From Bacteroidales bacterium UBA6377 (GTDB lineage Bacteria > Bacteroidota > Bacteroidia > Bacteroidales > UBA932): DNA of 64,000 bases. Each line of letters starts with the position of its first letter. The first letter of the stretch is position 1. Below, piece after piece: positions 21,569 through 31,044 of this stretch. The stretch covers positions 33,706 through 97,705 of the forward strand of contig DJQV01000023.1 of the NCBI GenBank assembly GCA_002438805.1, written 5' to 3'. The translations under genes were made by a program, and so were the position numbers. Below the pieces are notes generated by a model. It ran no database searches and was not told the DNA's origin. It saw only the letters and a list, made by a program, of their open reading frames with translations.

Positions 21569-24214
21569 TCAGCACTTGCACGCCGCCACTTTCCTGATGG
21601 CCCTGACGAGCTCCCCGATCAGCATGACGGCAGATGTCTCCACGATGATTTTCAGAAGGTCGTCAAACTCCAGCGGCTCGACATTGAAGAATGCGCCTCC
21701 AAGATAAACTATGACTACCTGCCCGAGGAGTATCACCGCGAGTATCAGCAGAAAACCTCTGCAACCCTTGAAATTCCAGGCGCTTCTGTCTGTACCGTAA
21801 GCTTTTGCGTTGAAAAGGTTCCAGAACTGGAGGAAGACGAAAGTCGTGAAAAACAGTCCGGACTCGTATCTGGAGATGCCGTTGTAAGCACCGAGTTCTA
21901 TCCCGCGGATACCCGGACGTATGTCCGCGTGCTCCATGACATAAGTGAAGCCGACCATGAGCAGGCAGAAAAGGCCGCCGGTGATGATGATGTGCCACAG
22001 CAGGTCGTGGTCGATGATGAATTGAGACCTGTCCCTCGGCCTGTTCTTCATCAGCTCCCTCTCGGGCGGGAGAGATGCTAGGGCCATGGCGGCGAAGGTG
22101 TCCATGATCAGGTTTATCCACAGCATCTGTGTGACCGTGAGCGGCGACTGCACACCCATGAACGCGCCGCAGAGCACGATGAGGCAGGCCGATACATTGA
22201 CCGTCATCTGGAAAAGGATGAAACGCTGTATGTTTCTGTACAGAGATCTTCCCCAGAGGACCGCCCTCCCGATACTGGTGAAAGAGTTGTCGATAATCGT
22301 GATGTCGCTGGCTTCTTTCGCCACCGAGGTGCCGTCCCCCATGGAAAGCCCGACATGGGCTGCTTTCAGCGCGGGGGCGTCATTTGTCCCGTCACCGGTC
22401 ACCGCCACCACATTCCCCGTGGCCTGCAGGGCCTTTACAAGCCTCTCTTTATCGGTCGGCCGCGCTCTCGCGATGATTTTAAGGCCGTCTGCGACCTGCC
22501 TCAGTTCTTCGTCCGTCAGAGAGGCGATCTCAGGACCGGTGATGATGCTTGAACGCGGGCTTCCATCGGTCCAGATGCCTATCTGACGTCCTATCTCCAT
22601 GGCTGTGCGGGCATTGTCCCCGGTGACGATCTTGACATTGATCCCGGCATCAAGGCATTCCCGGACTGCGGCCGGCACATCTTCCCTCACCGGATCGGAG
22701 ATCGCGAACAAGGCTATGAGCCTGAGCCCGGAGACATTGAGCTTCCCATTGTCAATAGCCTCCTCCCCCGCCTCAAGGTCCTTGGTCGCAAGGGCCAGCA
22801 TCCTCATCCCCCGGTTCTGGCAGTCCTCGGTGTATTTGCTCACGAGGCCCTGTTCCCCTGAGGGGATGTCACAATAAGCCCCCACGATCTCCGGCGCCCC
22901 CTTGACAAAAAGCGTCAGTTTGCCGCCGGCATCGCGGGTGAGCGTCGCCATGTACTTGTTCTCCGTGGAGAACGGCAGTTCCTGGACAACCTTCCCGGAA
23001 GAGCGCAGCACGGCATAGTCCACACCCTGCTGCCCTAGCCACAGCAACAACGCCCCCTCGGTAGGGTTCCCGATCACCTCATCCCCCTCCACGGAAGCGG
23101 TGGAATTTATGGCAATTGACTTGTACAGCAACGCGTTGTCCACATCTTCCGGCTTCCAGAAGTCCGCCACCTTCATCTTGTTTTGAGTGAGGGTGCCGGT
23201 CTTGTCGGTGCAGATGACCGTCACCGCCCCCATCGTCTCGCAGGCGTGCATCTTGCGCACAAGGTTGTTGGTGGCCAACATTTTACGCATGCTGTACGCC
23301 AAACTCAACGTGACCGCCATAGGCAAGCCTTCCGGGACGGCCACGACAACCAGGGTGACAGCTATCATTATGGACTGCAGCAAATAAGAGAGGAAATCCA
23401 CCCAGACAAACGGGGCAGCATCCAGCGTATGCACGTAGAGGATGATCCTCCCTGCTAGGATGAGGACAGCCAGGCCGTAACTGATCCTGCTTATCCATGT
23501 CCCGAGCCTTTCAAGCTGCTCGTTGAGCGGGGTCTTCACACCGTTGTCGATCTGGGCCTGTTTGTAGACCTTGCCGTATTCGGTGGCATCGCCCACAGCA
23601 ACGACCCGGCACACGGCGTGCCCTCCCATCACCTTCGAGCCCCGGTAGACCCTGTCTGTAGGATAGGTGGCATTGGGATCGGCCTCGGAAGGGTCGGCAC
23701 TCTTGCGGCATTCCGGCTCGCCGGTAAGCGTAGACTCGTTGATGACAAGTGCCGTGGATCCAAGCAGTTCGGCATCGGCAGGGACTTCGCAGCCGCTGTC
23801 AATGACAACGATATCGCCAACCACCACGTCTTTTTTGGGAACCCTGGCGTGCTTCCCGTCACGGACAACCACGACAAGTTCATCATCGTCAACCTGGTTG
23901 AGAAGGGAGAACTCCTTGTCCGATTTGAGCTCAAAAATAAAGGCGAGTGTCGTGGAAAGGAGGATGGCCAGCAATATCCCGGCAGGTTCGAAAAAAGCGT
24001 TCCACGAATGTCCGAGGCCCAGATATTCATACAACGATATGCCCAGAGACAATGCTCCCGCGATAATCAGTATGATGATGAGGGGATCCTTGAATTTTTC
24101 GAGGTAACGCTTCCATATAGGCACCTTGCCGGTCGGTGTCAGTATGTTGTTCCCGTATTTCTGGCGGCTTTCCAGGACCTGCTCCGCCGTGAGGCCTTTT
24201 ATATTATCTGTCAT
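21569..24214 (-). CDS. Calcium-translocating P-type ATPase (PMCA type)
   Basis: The 881-aa cation pump starts at MTDNIKGLTAEQ (24214); a longer frame to 24280 has no supporting sequence. Visible are the actuator TGES-like loop (STLTGEPEC), the phosphorylation motif with Asp about residue 337 (CTDKTGTLTQNKM) and the hinge VTGDGTNDAPALK. Transmembrane calcium ligands are in VPEGLP and WINLIMDTFAAMALA. A heavy-metal CPx motif is absent. It probably exports Ca2+ across the inner membrane. It converges on the DUF4143 ATPase gene with a 25-base gap. Confidence 0.92.
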   Translation of the reverse strand: MTDNIKGLTAEQVLESRQKYGNNILTPTGKVPIWKRYLEKFKDPLIIILIIAGALSLGISLYEYLGLGHSWNAFFEPAGILLAILLSTTLAFIFELKSDKEFSLLNQVDDDELVVVVRDGKHARVPKKDVVVGDIVVIDSGCEVPADAELLGSTALVINESTLTGEPECRKSADPSEADPNATYPTDRVYRGSKVMGGHAVCRVVAVGDATEYGKVYKQAQIDNGVKTPLNEQLERLGTWISRISYGLAVLILAGRIILYVHTLDAAPFVWVDFLSYLLQSIMIAVTLVVVAVPEGLPMAVTLSLAYSMRKMLATNNLVRKMHACETMGAVTVICTDKTGTLTQNKMKVADFWKPEDVDNALLYKSIAINSTASVEGDEVIGNPTEGALLLWLGQQGVDYAVLRSSGKVVQELPFSTENKYMATLTRDAGGKLTLFVKGAPEIVGAYCDIPSGEQGLVSKYTEDCQNRGMRMLALATKDLEAGEEAIDNGKLNVSGLRLIALFAISDPVREDVPAAVRECLDAGINVKIVTGDNARTAMEIGRQIGIWTDGSPRSSIITGPEIASLTDEELRQVADGLKIIARARPTDKERLVKALQATGNVVAVTGDGTNDAPALKAAHVGLSMGDGTSVAKEASDITIIDNSFTSIGRAVLWGRSLYRNIQRFILFQMTVNVSACLIVLCGAFMGVQSPLTVTQMLWINLIMDTFAAMALASLPPERELMKNRPRDRSQFIIDHDLLWHIIITGGLFCLLMVGFTYVMEHADIRPGIRGIELGAYNGISRYESGLFFTTFVFLQFWNLFNAKAYGTDRSAWNFKGCRGFLLILAVILLGQVVIVYLGGAFFNVEPLEFDDLLKIIVETSAVMLIGELVRAIRKVAACKC

Positions 24215-24290
24215 GGCTGTCGCCTTCTGCTTTGTCAGTAAAAACGGAGCGAATTTATAAAAGTTCTTGATAATCTGCAAAGCGCACGAG

Positions 24291-24375
24291 TTGCAAAAAG
24301 TTGCAAATCGGGCGATGATTTTCTTGAAAAAAGTTGTAATATTGTGCGGTTAAAACCCGCAAAAAGTCGCAAAAT
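24291..24375 (+). repeat. Pair of GCAAAAAG(T)TGCAAA repeats around a promoter region
   Basis: TTGCAAAAAGTTGCAAAT (24291-24308) and CGCAAAAAGTCGCAAAAT (24358-24375) bracket the upstream region of the broken ATPase gene. A third copy (TGCAAAAAGTTGCAAAAT) lies at 28229-28246, after the NERD gene. They may be operators or fragments of a dispersed repeat. Confidence 0.5.
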
Positions 24376-24376
24376 A

Positions 24377-25675
24377 ATGCTTAAAAGGAAGATTGTCAAC
24401 GATTTAATACAGTAGAAAAGAGAATCCACAAATAAGGCTCTCCTCATCAAAGGAGCCAGACAAGTAGGAAAGACTACTGTTGTACGTCAATTCGCCAAAG
24501 AGAACTATAAGAATTTCATAGAGATCAACTTCGAACAGATGCCTCTGGCAAAACAGGCATTTGACGGAAACCTTGACGCGCGCACCATCCTTGTCAATCT
24601 CTCCGTCATGGGCTTCGGCCCGTTGGAGCCTGGCAAAACATTGATTTTTTTCGATGAGATACAATCCTGTCCGAATGCCAGGACAGCTATTAAATTCTTG
24701 GTGGAAGACGGGACTTATGATTATATTGAATCAGGCTCCCTGCTTGGCATCAACTACAAGGATGTATCCTCGTATCCAGTTGGATTCGAGCACGAACTGA
24801 ATATGTATCCACTTGATTTCGAGGAATTTCTTTGGGCATGCAATATAGGGGAAGATGTGATCAGTCTTCTAAGGAAGTGCTACGGGGATATCAGTCCCGT
24901 TCCGGTTTTTCTTCACAAGCAAATCATGGAACGTTATCGGCAATACCTGATTGTGGGAGGCATGCCGGAGGTTGTGACGACATATCTTGCCAATGAAGAC
25001 TTCAACAAGACCATCACAAATCAGAAAGACATTCTTTCCGGGTATCGCAACGACATTTCCAAGTATGCCGGAAAGGATCAAATGCTGGTAAAATCAGTAT
25101 TTGACGCTATTCCGGGGCAATTGAGCAAACAAGACAAACGCTTCATACTGGCATCCATTGAGGAAAATGCATCCCGGCGTAAATATGGAGCTCCCACTCA
25201 GTGGCTGGTCGATGCGGGCATAGCGTATTACTCATTCAATGTGAATGCTTTTGAACTGCCGTTCCCCAGCCATGAAAACCTTAGACTATATAAACTGTTC
25301 TTTGTTGACAGCGGACTCATGTGCGCAATGATGCTGGGCAATATACAGGCAAAGGTTTTGACGGGTGACATCCTCGTGAATGAAGGCGCCCTCGCGGAAA
25401 ACCATATAGCCGGAGAACTTGTAAAGCATGGCATATCACTGAATTATTACGACAGAAAGAGCAGACATGAACTGGATTTCGTCTTTCCGGAAGGAGACAG
25501 AATCAGCATCCTGGAGATAAAATCGGGCAAGGACTACAAGAAGCACGCATCCCTTGATATGGCCAGAAGCCTTTTCCCCGACAAAATCGGGAGAATGATT
25601 GTGATGAGCGACAATAACGTCGAAATTGAAAACGGCATACAGTACCTGCCTTTCTACATGAGCATGTTCATCTGA
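24377..25675 (+). pseudogene. AAA ATPase with DUF4143 domain, interrupted by an amber codon
   Basis: ATG at 24377 starts MLKRKIVNDLIQ, followed by TAG (24413-24415). The same frame then continues with an intact Walker A (LLIKGARQVGKTTVVRQFA), Walker B (LIFFDEIQSC), ESGSLLGINYK and the C-terminal ELDFVFPEG...ILEIKSG nuclease-like part to 25675. The related protein at 20224 has Trp at the stop position (LLRWKQ), so a TGG to TAG change is likely. The first ATG after the stop (24539) lies beyond Walker A, so any restart product would lack nucleotide binding. Otherwise the gene is full length (432 codons). Confidence 0.75.
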
Positions 25676-25689
25676 GTATGTATTTTATC

Positions 25690-25782
25690 CACAAGATTAA
25701 ACCACCCCCATCTCATCAATCTCTTTCCTGATTCGTAGTCTGAAGGTAGGGATGAGAATCCTCAAAAACACCCCGACCTGCA
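25690..25782 (-). repeat. Dispersed palindromic repeat, single-hairpin copy
   Basis: CACAAGATTAAACCACCCCC and the AGGTAGGGAT...ACCCCGACCT hairpin match 31045-31134. The hairpin belongs to the same family as 3830-3984, in reverse orientation. Confidence 0.65.
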
Positions 25783-25881
25783 CGGAGGCTTCCACGAGGC
25801 AGGCTCATCAGGCAAGCGACGCGCCTTATTCCATCCGTCGCCTCGTTACTCTAATGTAACCATAAATCCATTGCAAATCAC

Positions 25882-25889
25882 TACCTTTG
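25882..25889 (+). promoter_or_regulatory. Predicted -7 element of the AlbA_2 gene
   Basis: TACCTTTG matches TAnnTTTG, 25 bases before the ATG at 25914. Confidence 0.5.
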
Positions 25890-25913
25890 TGAGCATATAG
25901 TCGGATCAAAAAA

Positions 25914-27362
25914 ATGGAACTGAAAGACCTTATAGGAGAGGCGACAGCCTATGACAAGAAAGAGAGACTTGAAGTCAGCAAGCCTAAGAGCTGGCTCAAG
26001 AGCGTCTCTGCATTCGCGAACGGCAATGGCGGGACATTGGTATTCGGCATCAGCGATGATGAACGGATAGTAGGGCTTGCCGATGCAGAAAGCAACTCCG
26101 AGGTTATCAGCGAATGCGTCAAGACCAAACTTGATCCTGTTCCAGATATTCATCTCGAATTCAAAGAGATTGATGGGAAGAAACTAATACTGCTCCACGT
26201 CAAAGCAGGAAGCGAAACACCATATTACTACATCGGCGACAAACAGCGTCTGGCATACATTCGCATCGGCAATGAGTCCGTCATCGCAGACCGTCTTCAG
26301 TTGAAGGCTTTGGTGCTGAAAGGCTCAGGACGGACTTATGATGCGCTCCCGTCGCCGTACAAGTTCACGGATATGGCCTTCACCCAGCTGCGTTCCGCCT
26401 GCTACAAGAGACTTCACCGCTCATTCGAAGACAGCGAGTTCACATCTTGGGGCATAATCGACGAGAACGGAGCTTTGACCAATGCCGGAGCGTTACTCGC
26501 CGACGATTCTCCGGTCCGTCAGTCCAGAATCTTCTGCACTCGTTGGAATGGCCTCACGATGACAAGCGGACTCGGCGAGGCTCTTGACGATGCCGAACTG
26601 GAAGGCAGCGTCATCGGTCAGCTGCAAGATGCCGTCGCATTCATCCGCAACAATTCGCACAAGCGCTGGTGGAAAGAATCAGACCACCGCGAGGAACTTC
26701 CGGACTATCCGGAAAGAGCCGTGGCAGAGGTCATCTGCAACGCCATCATTCACCGCGACTACCAGGAACTCGGCAGCGAGATCCACATTGACATCTACGA
26801 CGACCGGATGGAAGTATATTCACCGGGCGGAATGATTGATGGCCGCCTGATTCAGCAGTTGAACCCGCTTTCAGTTCCGTCCAAGCGTCGCAATCCCCTC
26901 CTCGCCGATTTCTTCAGCCGTCTCGACCTCATGGAGCGTCGAGGCAGCGGAATGAAGAAAATCCTCGGTGAATATGTCCGATTTGAGTCCTTGAAGGAAT
27001 ACCACGCCCCAGAGTTCACTTCCAATGCCAGCGAGTTCCACGTGACCCTCTGGAATCTCAACTACGGCACCGATGTCGTAAAAGATGTCACAAATGACTT
27101 CACTAAAGAGCCAACTCAGTTCACAAAAGAATTCACAAAAGAATTCACAAAAGCCCAAAGACGCATCTATAAGCTGATTACTATGAACCCCAAAGTGAAC
27201 ATTGATATGATTGCAGAAGATCTAAACCTGTCTACAAGGCAAGTCAAGACATATATGAAACGCCTCTCCGACCTACACCTTATCGCCCGTGAAGGTGGAC
27301 GTAAAAACGGCATCTGGAAGATTATCGACAAAGACTACGACGACTTCTTTGAACGGATATAA
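25914..27362 (+). CDS. AlbA_2 (Schlafen-like) and ATP-binding putative transcriptional regulator
   Basis: The 482-aa protein begins with an AlbA_2 nucleic-acid-binding domain (about residues 20-120: VSAFANGNGGTLVFGISDDE, then YIRIGNESV). An HATPase_c_4-type module follows (about 265-340: AVAEVICNAIIHRDYQELGS, ERRGSGMKKI). After a repetitive FTKEFTKEFTK linker (about 400-420), a winged helix closes the protein (VNIDMIAEDLNLSTRQVKTYM). This architecture is common in accessory regions and is often listed as a RecG-like or divergent AAA regulator; targets are unknown. Confidence 0.85.
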   Translation: MELKDLIGEATAYDKKERLEVSKPKSWLKSVSAFANGNGGTLVFGISDDERIVGLADAESNSEVISECVKTKLDPVPDIHLEFKEIDGKKLILLHVKAGSETPYYYIGDKQRLAYIRIGNESVIADRLQLKALVLKGSGRTYDALPSPYKFTDMAFTQLRSACYKRLHRSFEDSEFTSWGIIDENGALTNAGALLADDSPVRQSRIFCTRWNGLTMTSGLGEALDDAELEGSVIGQLQDAVAFIRNNSHKRWWKESDHREELPDYPERAVAEVICNAIIHRDYQELGSEIHIDIYDDRMEVYSPGGMIDGRLIQQLNPLSVPSKRRNPLLADFFSRLDLMERRGSGMKKILGEYVRFESLKEYHAPEFTSNASEFHVTLWNLNYGTDVVKDVTNDFTKEPTQFTKEFTKEFTKAQRRIYKLITMNPKVNIDMIAEDLNLSTRQVKTYMKRLSDLHLIAREGGRKNGIWKIIDKDYDDFFERI

Positions 27363-27369
27363 CACAGAA

Positions 27370-27445
27370 TCTTATTTGCAGAATAACTCCGAAATATCGG
27401 TAATACACTGAATTTCAAAGATATCTTATTTGCAAAGTAAATCCG
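27370..27445 (+). repeat. Two 22-bp direct repeats upstream of the NERD gene
   Basis: TCTTATTTGCAGAATAACTCCG (27370-27391) recurs with three changes at 27424-27445, 54 bases on. The second copy ends 32 bases before the ATG of the NERD gene. Regulatory sites are possible. Confidence 0.5.
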
Positions 27446-27477
27446 TGTACACCATTTAATCTTCCACAAGCCCAAAA

Positions 27478-28215
27478 ATGGAATTCTTTGCTCTTATAGC
27501 TATTATTATCCTTGTCGTTTTACTTCACCGCCTCCTGCCCTCAAAAGGCAAAGTCGGGGAAAAGCGAGTAACCTCCATCCTGAAAAAGCTTCCCGAAGAC
27601 AGCTACAAAGTCATCAACGACCTTCTGCTCTCAAGCAACGGCTACAGCACACAGATAGACCACATCGTAATATCCATCTATGGCATCTTCGTCATCGAGA
27701 CCAAATTCTATCAAGGATGGATATACGGAGGCGAGAACAGCGAATACTGGACGCAGAACATCTACGGCAACAAATACCAGTTCCGCAACCCCATCCACCA
27801 GAATCAGGGACACATCCGAGCATTAAGATTCCTCCTGAAAGACTACGGGAATATCCCCTACATCTCAATCGTCGCATTCTCAAGACAGGCAAGCCTCGGC
27901 ATAGATGCTCACACTCCGGTAATATACTGGGATCAGATTCCCCGAATAATCAATCAGTTCGAGACCAGAGTCCTCTCCGAAAGCCAGATACAGAGCATCT
28001 ATAAGCTCCTGCTCGCAAACAACAACGGAGCCAAAGCCGCCAAGAAGCAGCACATCTCCAACGTCCGTCACAACGAACTCAAGCGTGACATTGCCGTTGC
28101 CAACGGCTATTGTCCGCTATGCGGAGGCACACTGACACTGCGTCAAGGCAAGTATGGCAAATTCTACGGCTGTTCAAACTATCCACGTTGCCGGTACACC
28201 ACACCATATAGCTAA
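27478..28215 (+). CDS. NERD nuclease-related protein with C-terminal topoisomerase-type zinc ribbon
   Basis: The 245-aa protein has an N-terminal membrane helix (MEFFALIAIIILVVLLHRLL). A NERD domain follows (about residues 25-140; GEKRVTSIL, QIDHIVISIYGIFVIETK; the D...E-x-K pattern of nuclease folds is present). A C4 zinc ribbon of topoisomerase I type closes it (GYCPLCGGTLTLRQGKYG with GCSNYPRC, about 210-240). It is likely membrane-anchored with a DNA- or RNA-acting cytoplasmic part. It follows the AlbA_2 gene by about 115 bases. Confidence 0.85.
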   Translation: MEFFALIAIIILVVLLHRLLPSKGKVGEKRVTSILKKLPEDSYKVINDLLLSSNGYSTQIDHIVISIYGIFVIETKFYQGWIYGGENSEYWTQNIYGNKYQFRNPIHQNQGHIRALRFLLKDYGNIPYISIVAFSRQASLGIDAHTPVIYWDQIPRIINQFETRVLSESQIQSIYKLLLANNNGAKAAKKQHISNVRHNELKRDIAVANGYCPLCGGTLTLRQGKYGKFYGCSNYPRCRYTTPYS

Positions 28216-28331
28216 AAACGCCAAACCCTGCAAAAAGTTGCAAAATCATGCTCTCGCGCACGTCTGGGCAACTTTGATCTTAGCGAGGAATTTCGTATCA
28301 TTACAGCCCGAATACAAAATAACAGTTAAAG

Positions 28332-29414
28332 ATGAAAAAGTGCATTACCTTTATCGCAGCGGTATCATCGCTGCTGCTCTGCGCATCATGCAGCAAAAGC
28401 CAGGACGGAAAAGAAGCGTTTGAACGCATCGACGTGGACTGCAAAGCTCTGTCCGGAAGTCTCGGATCCGAATTTGCAGAGTTCGCATCCAAGAACACAT
28501 CCTACATCATCAGCGAGCTCACGACTGAAAGTTCAGTCACACTCGGAGGGAAATTCAGTCTGAATGACGAAGAACTTCAACTGCATGTCACAGCGACAGA
28601 GGATGTTTACGGAAATGTAGGCAGCATCAGCATAGTCCCGGAGGACGAGAAGCTGGACAAGGACCTGTTCGCCTATTTTCTCAACAACTACGAGAGCCTT
28701 GATCTCGGTCAGTGGCTGGGAGCAAAATACAATGTGACTGCAGAAGACGGAAGCTCCACCGGAGGGGTTTATCAGACAGTGGATGAGACTCTTAAACTGG
28801 TCGAGTCGTCAGCCGACCTGGACAATCTACTTGTGCACGCCGTGTTCGGAGTCGCTCCAGGCAAGGCTTATGCAGTCCCTTCCATCAAGGACGGCCGCTT
28901 CTGCGTGCTGATAATGGACAACTTCCTGCGCCTCGACTATTCAAGGCTGTATGAACTGATCGGCAGCGACTACAACACCTTCGCCGCAGACAACTACATC
29001 ATCGGTTCAAAGATGTCGCTGTTCGGCACCAACTACTTCTATTGTGACTATGCGCTCGACTTCGCCGGTTATGCATTCAACTGCGATGTCAATGCGGACG
29101 CGGATGCCAAGCTCATCACAGGCATAACCCTCAACTTCGCCAGCACTAAGACCGATGAGCAGCTCTCAATGTGGAAAGCCTACGCCGCCGGCACTGAAGC
29201 CCTCAGACTCGGCACTTTCAAAGAGGCCTACACCAGTTCTTTCGGCTCAAAGGGCAAGACCTTCGACTCCCCGGAAGCCGTCCTCGAGTATGTCGAGACC
29301 AAAGGCAGGCCCGCAAGCGGCTTCGACCCTGATATTGTCGTGGTCTATGGCAACGACAAGGCGAGCCTCACCATCACCCTCAAATCCCTTTCGGTCACGA
29401 TGAGCATAAAATAA
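28332..29414 (+). CDS. Secreted lipoprotein of unknown function
   Basis: The 360-aa protein has a lipoprotein signal peptide (MKKCITFIAAVSSLLLCASC, lipobox Cys at residue 20). The mature part is acidic and rich in beta-prone segments; no domain is recognised. It is probably outer-membrane anchored. The codon usage and G+C look like the core genome. It stands alone between the NERD gene and the repeat-flanked ATPase. Confidence 0.7.
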   Translation: MKKCITFIAAVSSLLLCASCSKSQDGKEAFERIDVDCKALSGSLGSEFAEFASKNTSYIISELTTESSVTLGGKFSLNDEELQLHVTATEDVYGNVGSISIVPEDEKLDKDLFAYFLNNYESLDLGQWLGAKYNVTAEDGSSTGGVYQTVDETLKLVESSADLDNLLVHAVFGVAPGKAYAVPSIKDGRFCVLIMDNFLRLDYSRLYELIGSDYNTFAADNYIIGSKMSLFGTNYFYCDYALDFAGYAFNCDVNADADAKLITGITLNFASTKTDEQLSMWKAYAAGTEALRLGTFKEAYTSSFGSKGKTFDSPEAVLEYVETKGRPASGFDPDIVVVYGNDKASLTITLKSLSVTMSIK

Positions 29415-29469
29415 CCGTGATTGAAAATACAAGTCATTGACTTGCCACTAGGGTTTTGATCCGATCGAC

Positions 29470-29529
29470 TTACAGTATACCGGGCGATTTATCATGTTTT
29501 TTGCATGTATTTCGCCCGGTATACTGTAA
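29470..29529. promoter_or_regulatory. Perfect 18-bp inverted repeat upstream of the 29558 ATPase gene
   Basis: TTACAGTATACCGGGCGA (29470-29487) and its exact complement (29512-29529) enclose 24 bases including TGTTTTTTGCATGTATT. The right arm ends 8 bases before the -7 element TATCTTTG (29537-29544). A shortened, imperfect copy follows the gene at 30973-31028. Confidence 0.75.
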
Positions 29530-29536
29530 AATTGAT

Positions 29537-29544
29537 TATCTTTG
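29537..29544 (+). promoter_or_regulatory. Predicted -7 element of the 29558 ATPase gene
   Basis: TATCTTTG matches TAnnTTTG and lies 14 bases before the ATG. Confidence 0.55.
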
Positions 29545-29557
29545 GGAAAACTAATAT

Positions 29558-30979
29558 ATGAAGAAAATTTTCGGAAGGCAGGAAGAAATCGCCGAACTCA
29601 AAGGATACTATGACTCCGGGAAATCGGAATTCATCGCCGTCTACGGTCGCAGACGCGTAGGAAAAACCTACCTCGTGGACAGTCTGTTCGGGGAAGAATA
29701 TGCATTCTCCACCTCCGGCATCATAGGAGGGACACAGGAAGAAGAACTTGCCGCCTTTACTGAAGACCTTCGCAGAGCCGGCTACAAAGGGAGCAAACCG
29801 CGGTCCTGGATGCAAGCATTTGAAGCGCTCCGCACGCTTTTGGAACAGAAACTGGTTCCAGGGAAACGACTGGTCGTATTTATTGACGAACTACCTTGCA
29901 TGGCCACTCCCAAAAGCAGTCTTGTTAAAGCTGTTGACCGTTTTTGGAATACTTGGGGAAGCAAACATTCCGAAGTTTTCCTAGTCGTCTGCGGCAGCGC
30001 CACTTCATGGATTATCCGCAACATTATCGACAATAAAGGAGGATTGCACGATCGAATCACCCACGAGAAGCACCTTTTCCCATTCACTCTGGGGCAAGCG
30101 CGTGAATATCTCCGCATGAATGGATTCAGATGGCCAGACATCAGCGTTTTGCAAACATATATGATTCTTGGCGGTGTGCCTTACTATCTTGATATGCTTG
30201 ACAGAAACAAAAGCCTTTCCGAGAATGTAGACATGCTTTTTTTCGGGAAAGAGGCTCCGCTCACCCGTGAATTCGACAGACTCTACAAATCTTTGTTCAG
30301 TACTCCGGATAAATATAAAGCAGTCATCAGAACTCTTTCCGGCAGCAGAAGAGGAATGACCCGTAGAGAGCTTGCAACGAAAATGAAAATCAATGATAAC
30401 GGTCACTTCGGAGACATTCTTGAAGATCTGATCAATTGCGATTTTATCCGCTACTACAACCTGATGGGGAAGAGCGTCAAAACTACTGGAGGCCTCTACC
30501 AGCTGGTGGATTTCTACTCCATTTTTCATCAGACTTTTCTCACAAAAAAGATAACGGACACACACTATTGGAGCAACACGATGAATACTCCGGCTCAGAA
30601 CACGTGGTACGGCCTCAGCTTTGAGCGCGTTGCTATGGCCCACATACCGCAGATTTTGAAAGCCCTAGGCGTTGACCGCATCCTGACGCAGTATTACTCA
30701 TGGCGCAGTATGGAATCCCCACAAGGAGCTCAGGTGGATTTAGTCATCGACAGAGCCGATGGGATTGTCAATCTCTGCGAGGTTAAGTATTCCAACGGCA
30801 CCTATGCCATTTCCAAAGATGAGTTCATAAAACTAAACAATCGCAGCGAAGCATTTCGTAGGGAAACCGGCACCAAGAAAGGCTTGTTTATTACTTTCAT
30901 CACGACATACGGGCTGAAAAAAAACGGATACTCAGATACTATCAACAGCCAAGTCACAATGGCAGACCTATTCGTATAA
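29558..30979 (+). CDS. ATP-binding protein of the archaeal-ATPase/DUF234 type
   Basis: The 473-aa protein has Walker A AVYGRRRVGKTYLVDSLFG (about residues 28-46) and Walker B VVFIDELPCM (about residue 110). A sensor segment (VVCGSATSWIIRN) and a helical middle with a winged-helix (RGMTRRELATKMKINDNGHF) follow. The C-terminal DUF234 nuclease-like part carries QVDLVIDRADGIVNLCEVKY. The stop codon lies inside the downstream hairpin copy, so the gene with its two hairpins looks like one compact unit. Function is unknown; it is related to but distinct from the DUF4143 ATPases nearby. Confidence 0.85.
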   Translation: MKKIFGRQEEIAELKGYYDSGKSEFIAVYGRRRVGKTYLVDSLFGEEYAFSTSGIIGGTQEEELAAFTEDLRRAGYKGSKPRSWMQAFEALRTLLEQKLVPGKRLVVFIDELPCMATPKSSLVKAVDRFWNTWGSKHSEVFLVVCGSATSWIIRNIIDNKGGLHDRITHEKHLFPFTLGQAREYLRMNGFRWPDISVLQTYMILGGVPYYLDMLDRNKSLSENVDMLFFGKEAPLTREFDRLYKSLFSTPDKYKAVIRTLSGSRRGMTRRELATKMKINDNGHFGDILEDLINCDFIRYYNLMGKSVKTTGGLYQLVDFYSIFHQTFLTKKITDTHYWSNTMNTPAQNTWYGLSFERVAMAHIPQILKALGVDRILTQYYSWRSMESPQGAQVDLVIDRADGIVNLCEVKYSNGTYAISKDEFIKLNNRSEAFRRETGTKKGLFITFITTYGLKKNGYSDTINSQVTMADLFV

Positions 30980-31028
30980 CGGGCGAAACATTGTGTTTTT
31001 TGCATGTATTTCGCCCGGTATAGCGTAA
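30973..31028. repeat. Downstream copy of the ATPase-flanking hairpin
   Basis: CGTATAACGGGCGAA and TTCGCCCGGTATAGCG form an imperfect hairpin. From the loop onward the sequence (TTTTTTGCATGTATTTCGCC, then CGGTATA) is identical to the upstream copy at 29498-29524 and in the same orientation, so the gene is bracketed by direct repeats. Confidence 0.75.
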
Positions 31029-31044
31029 TTAATCAAATTTTGCC

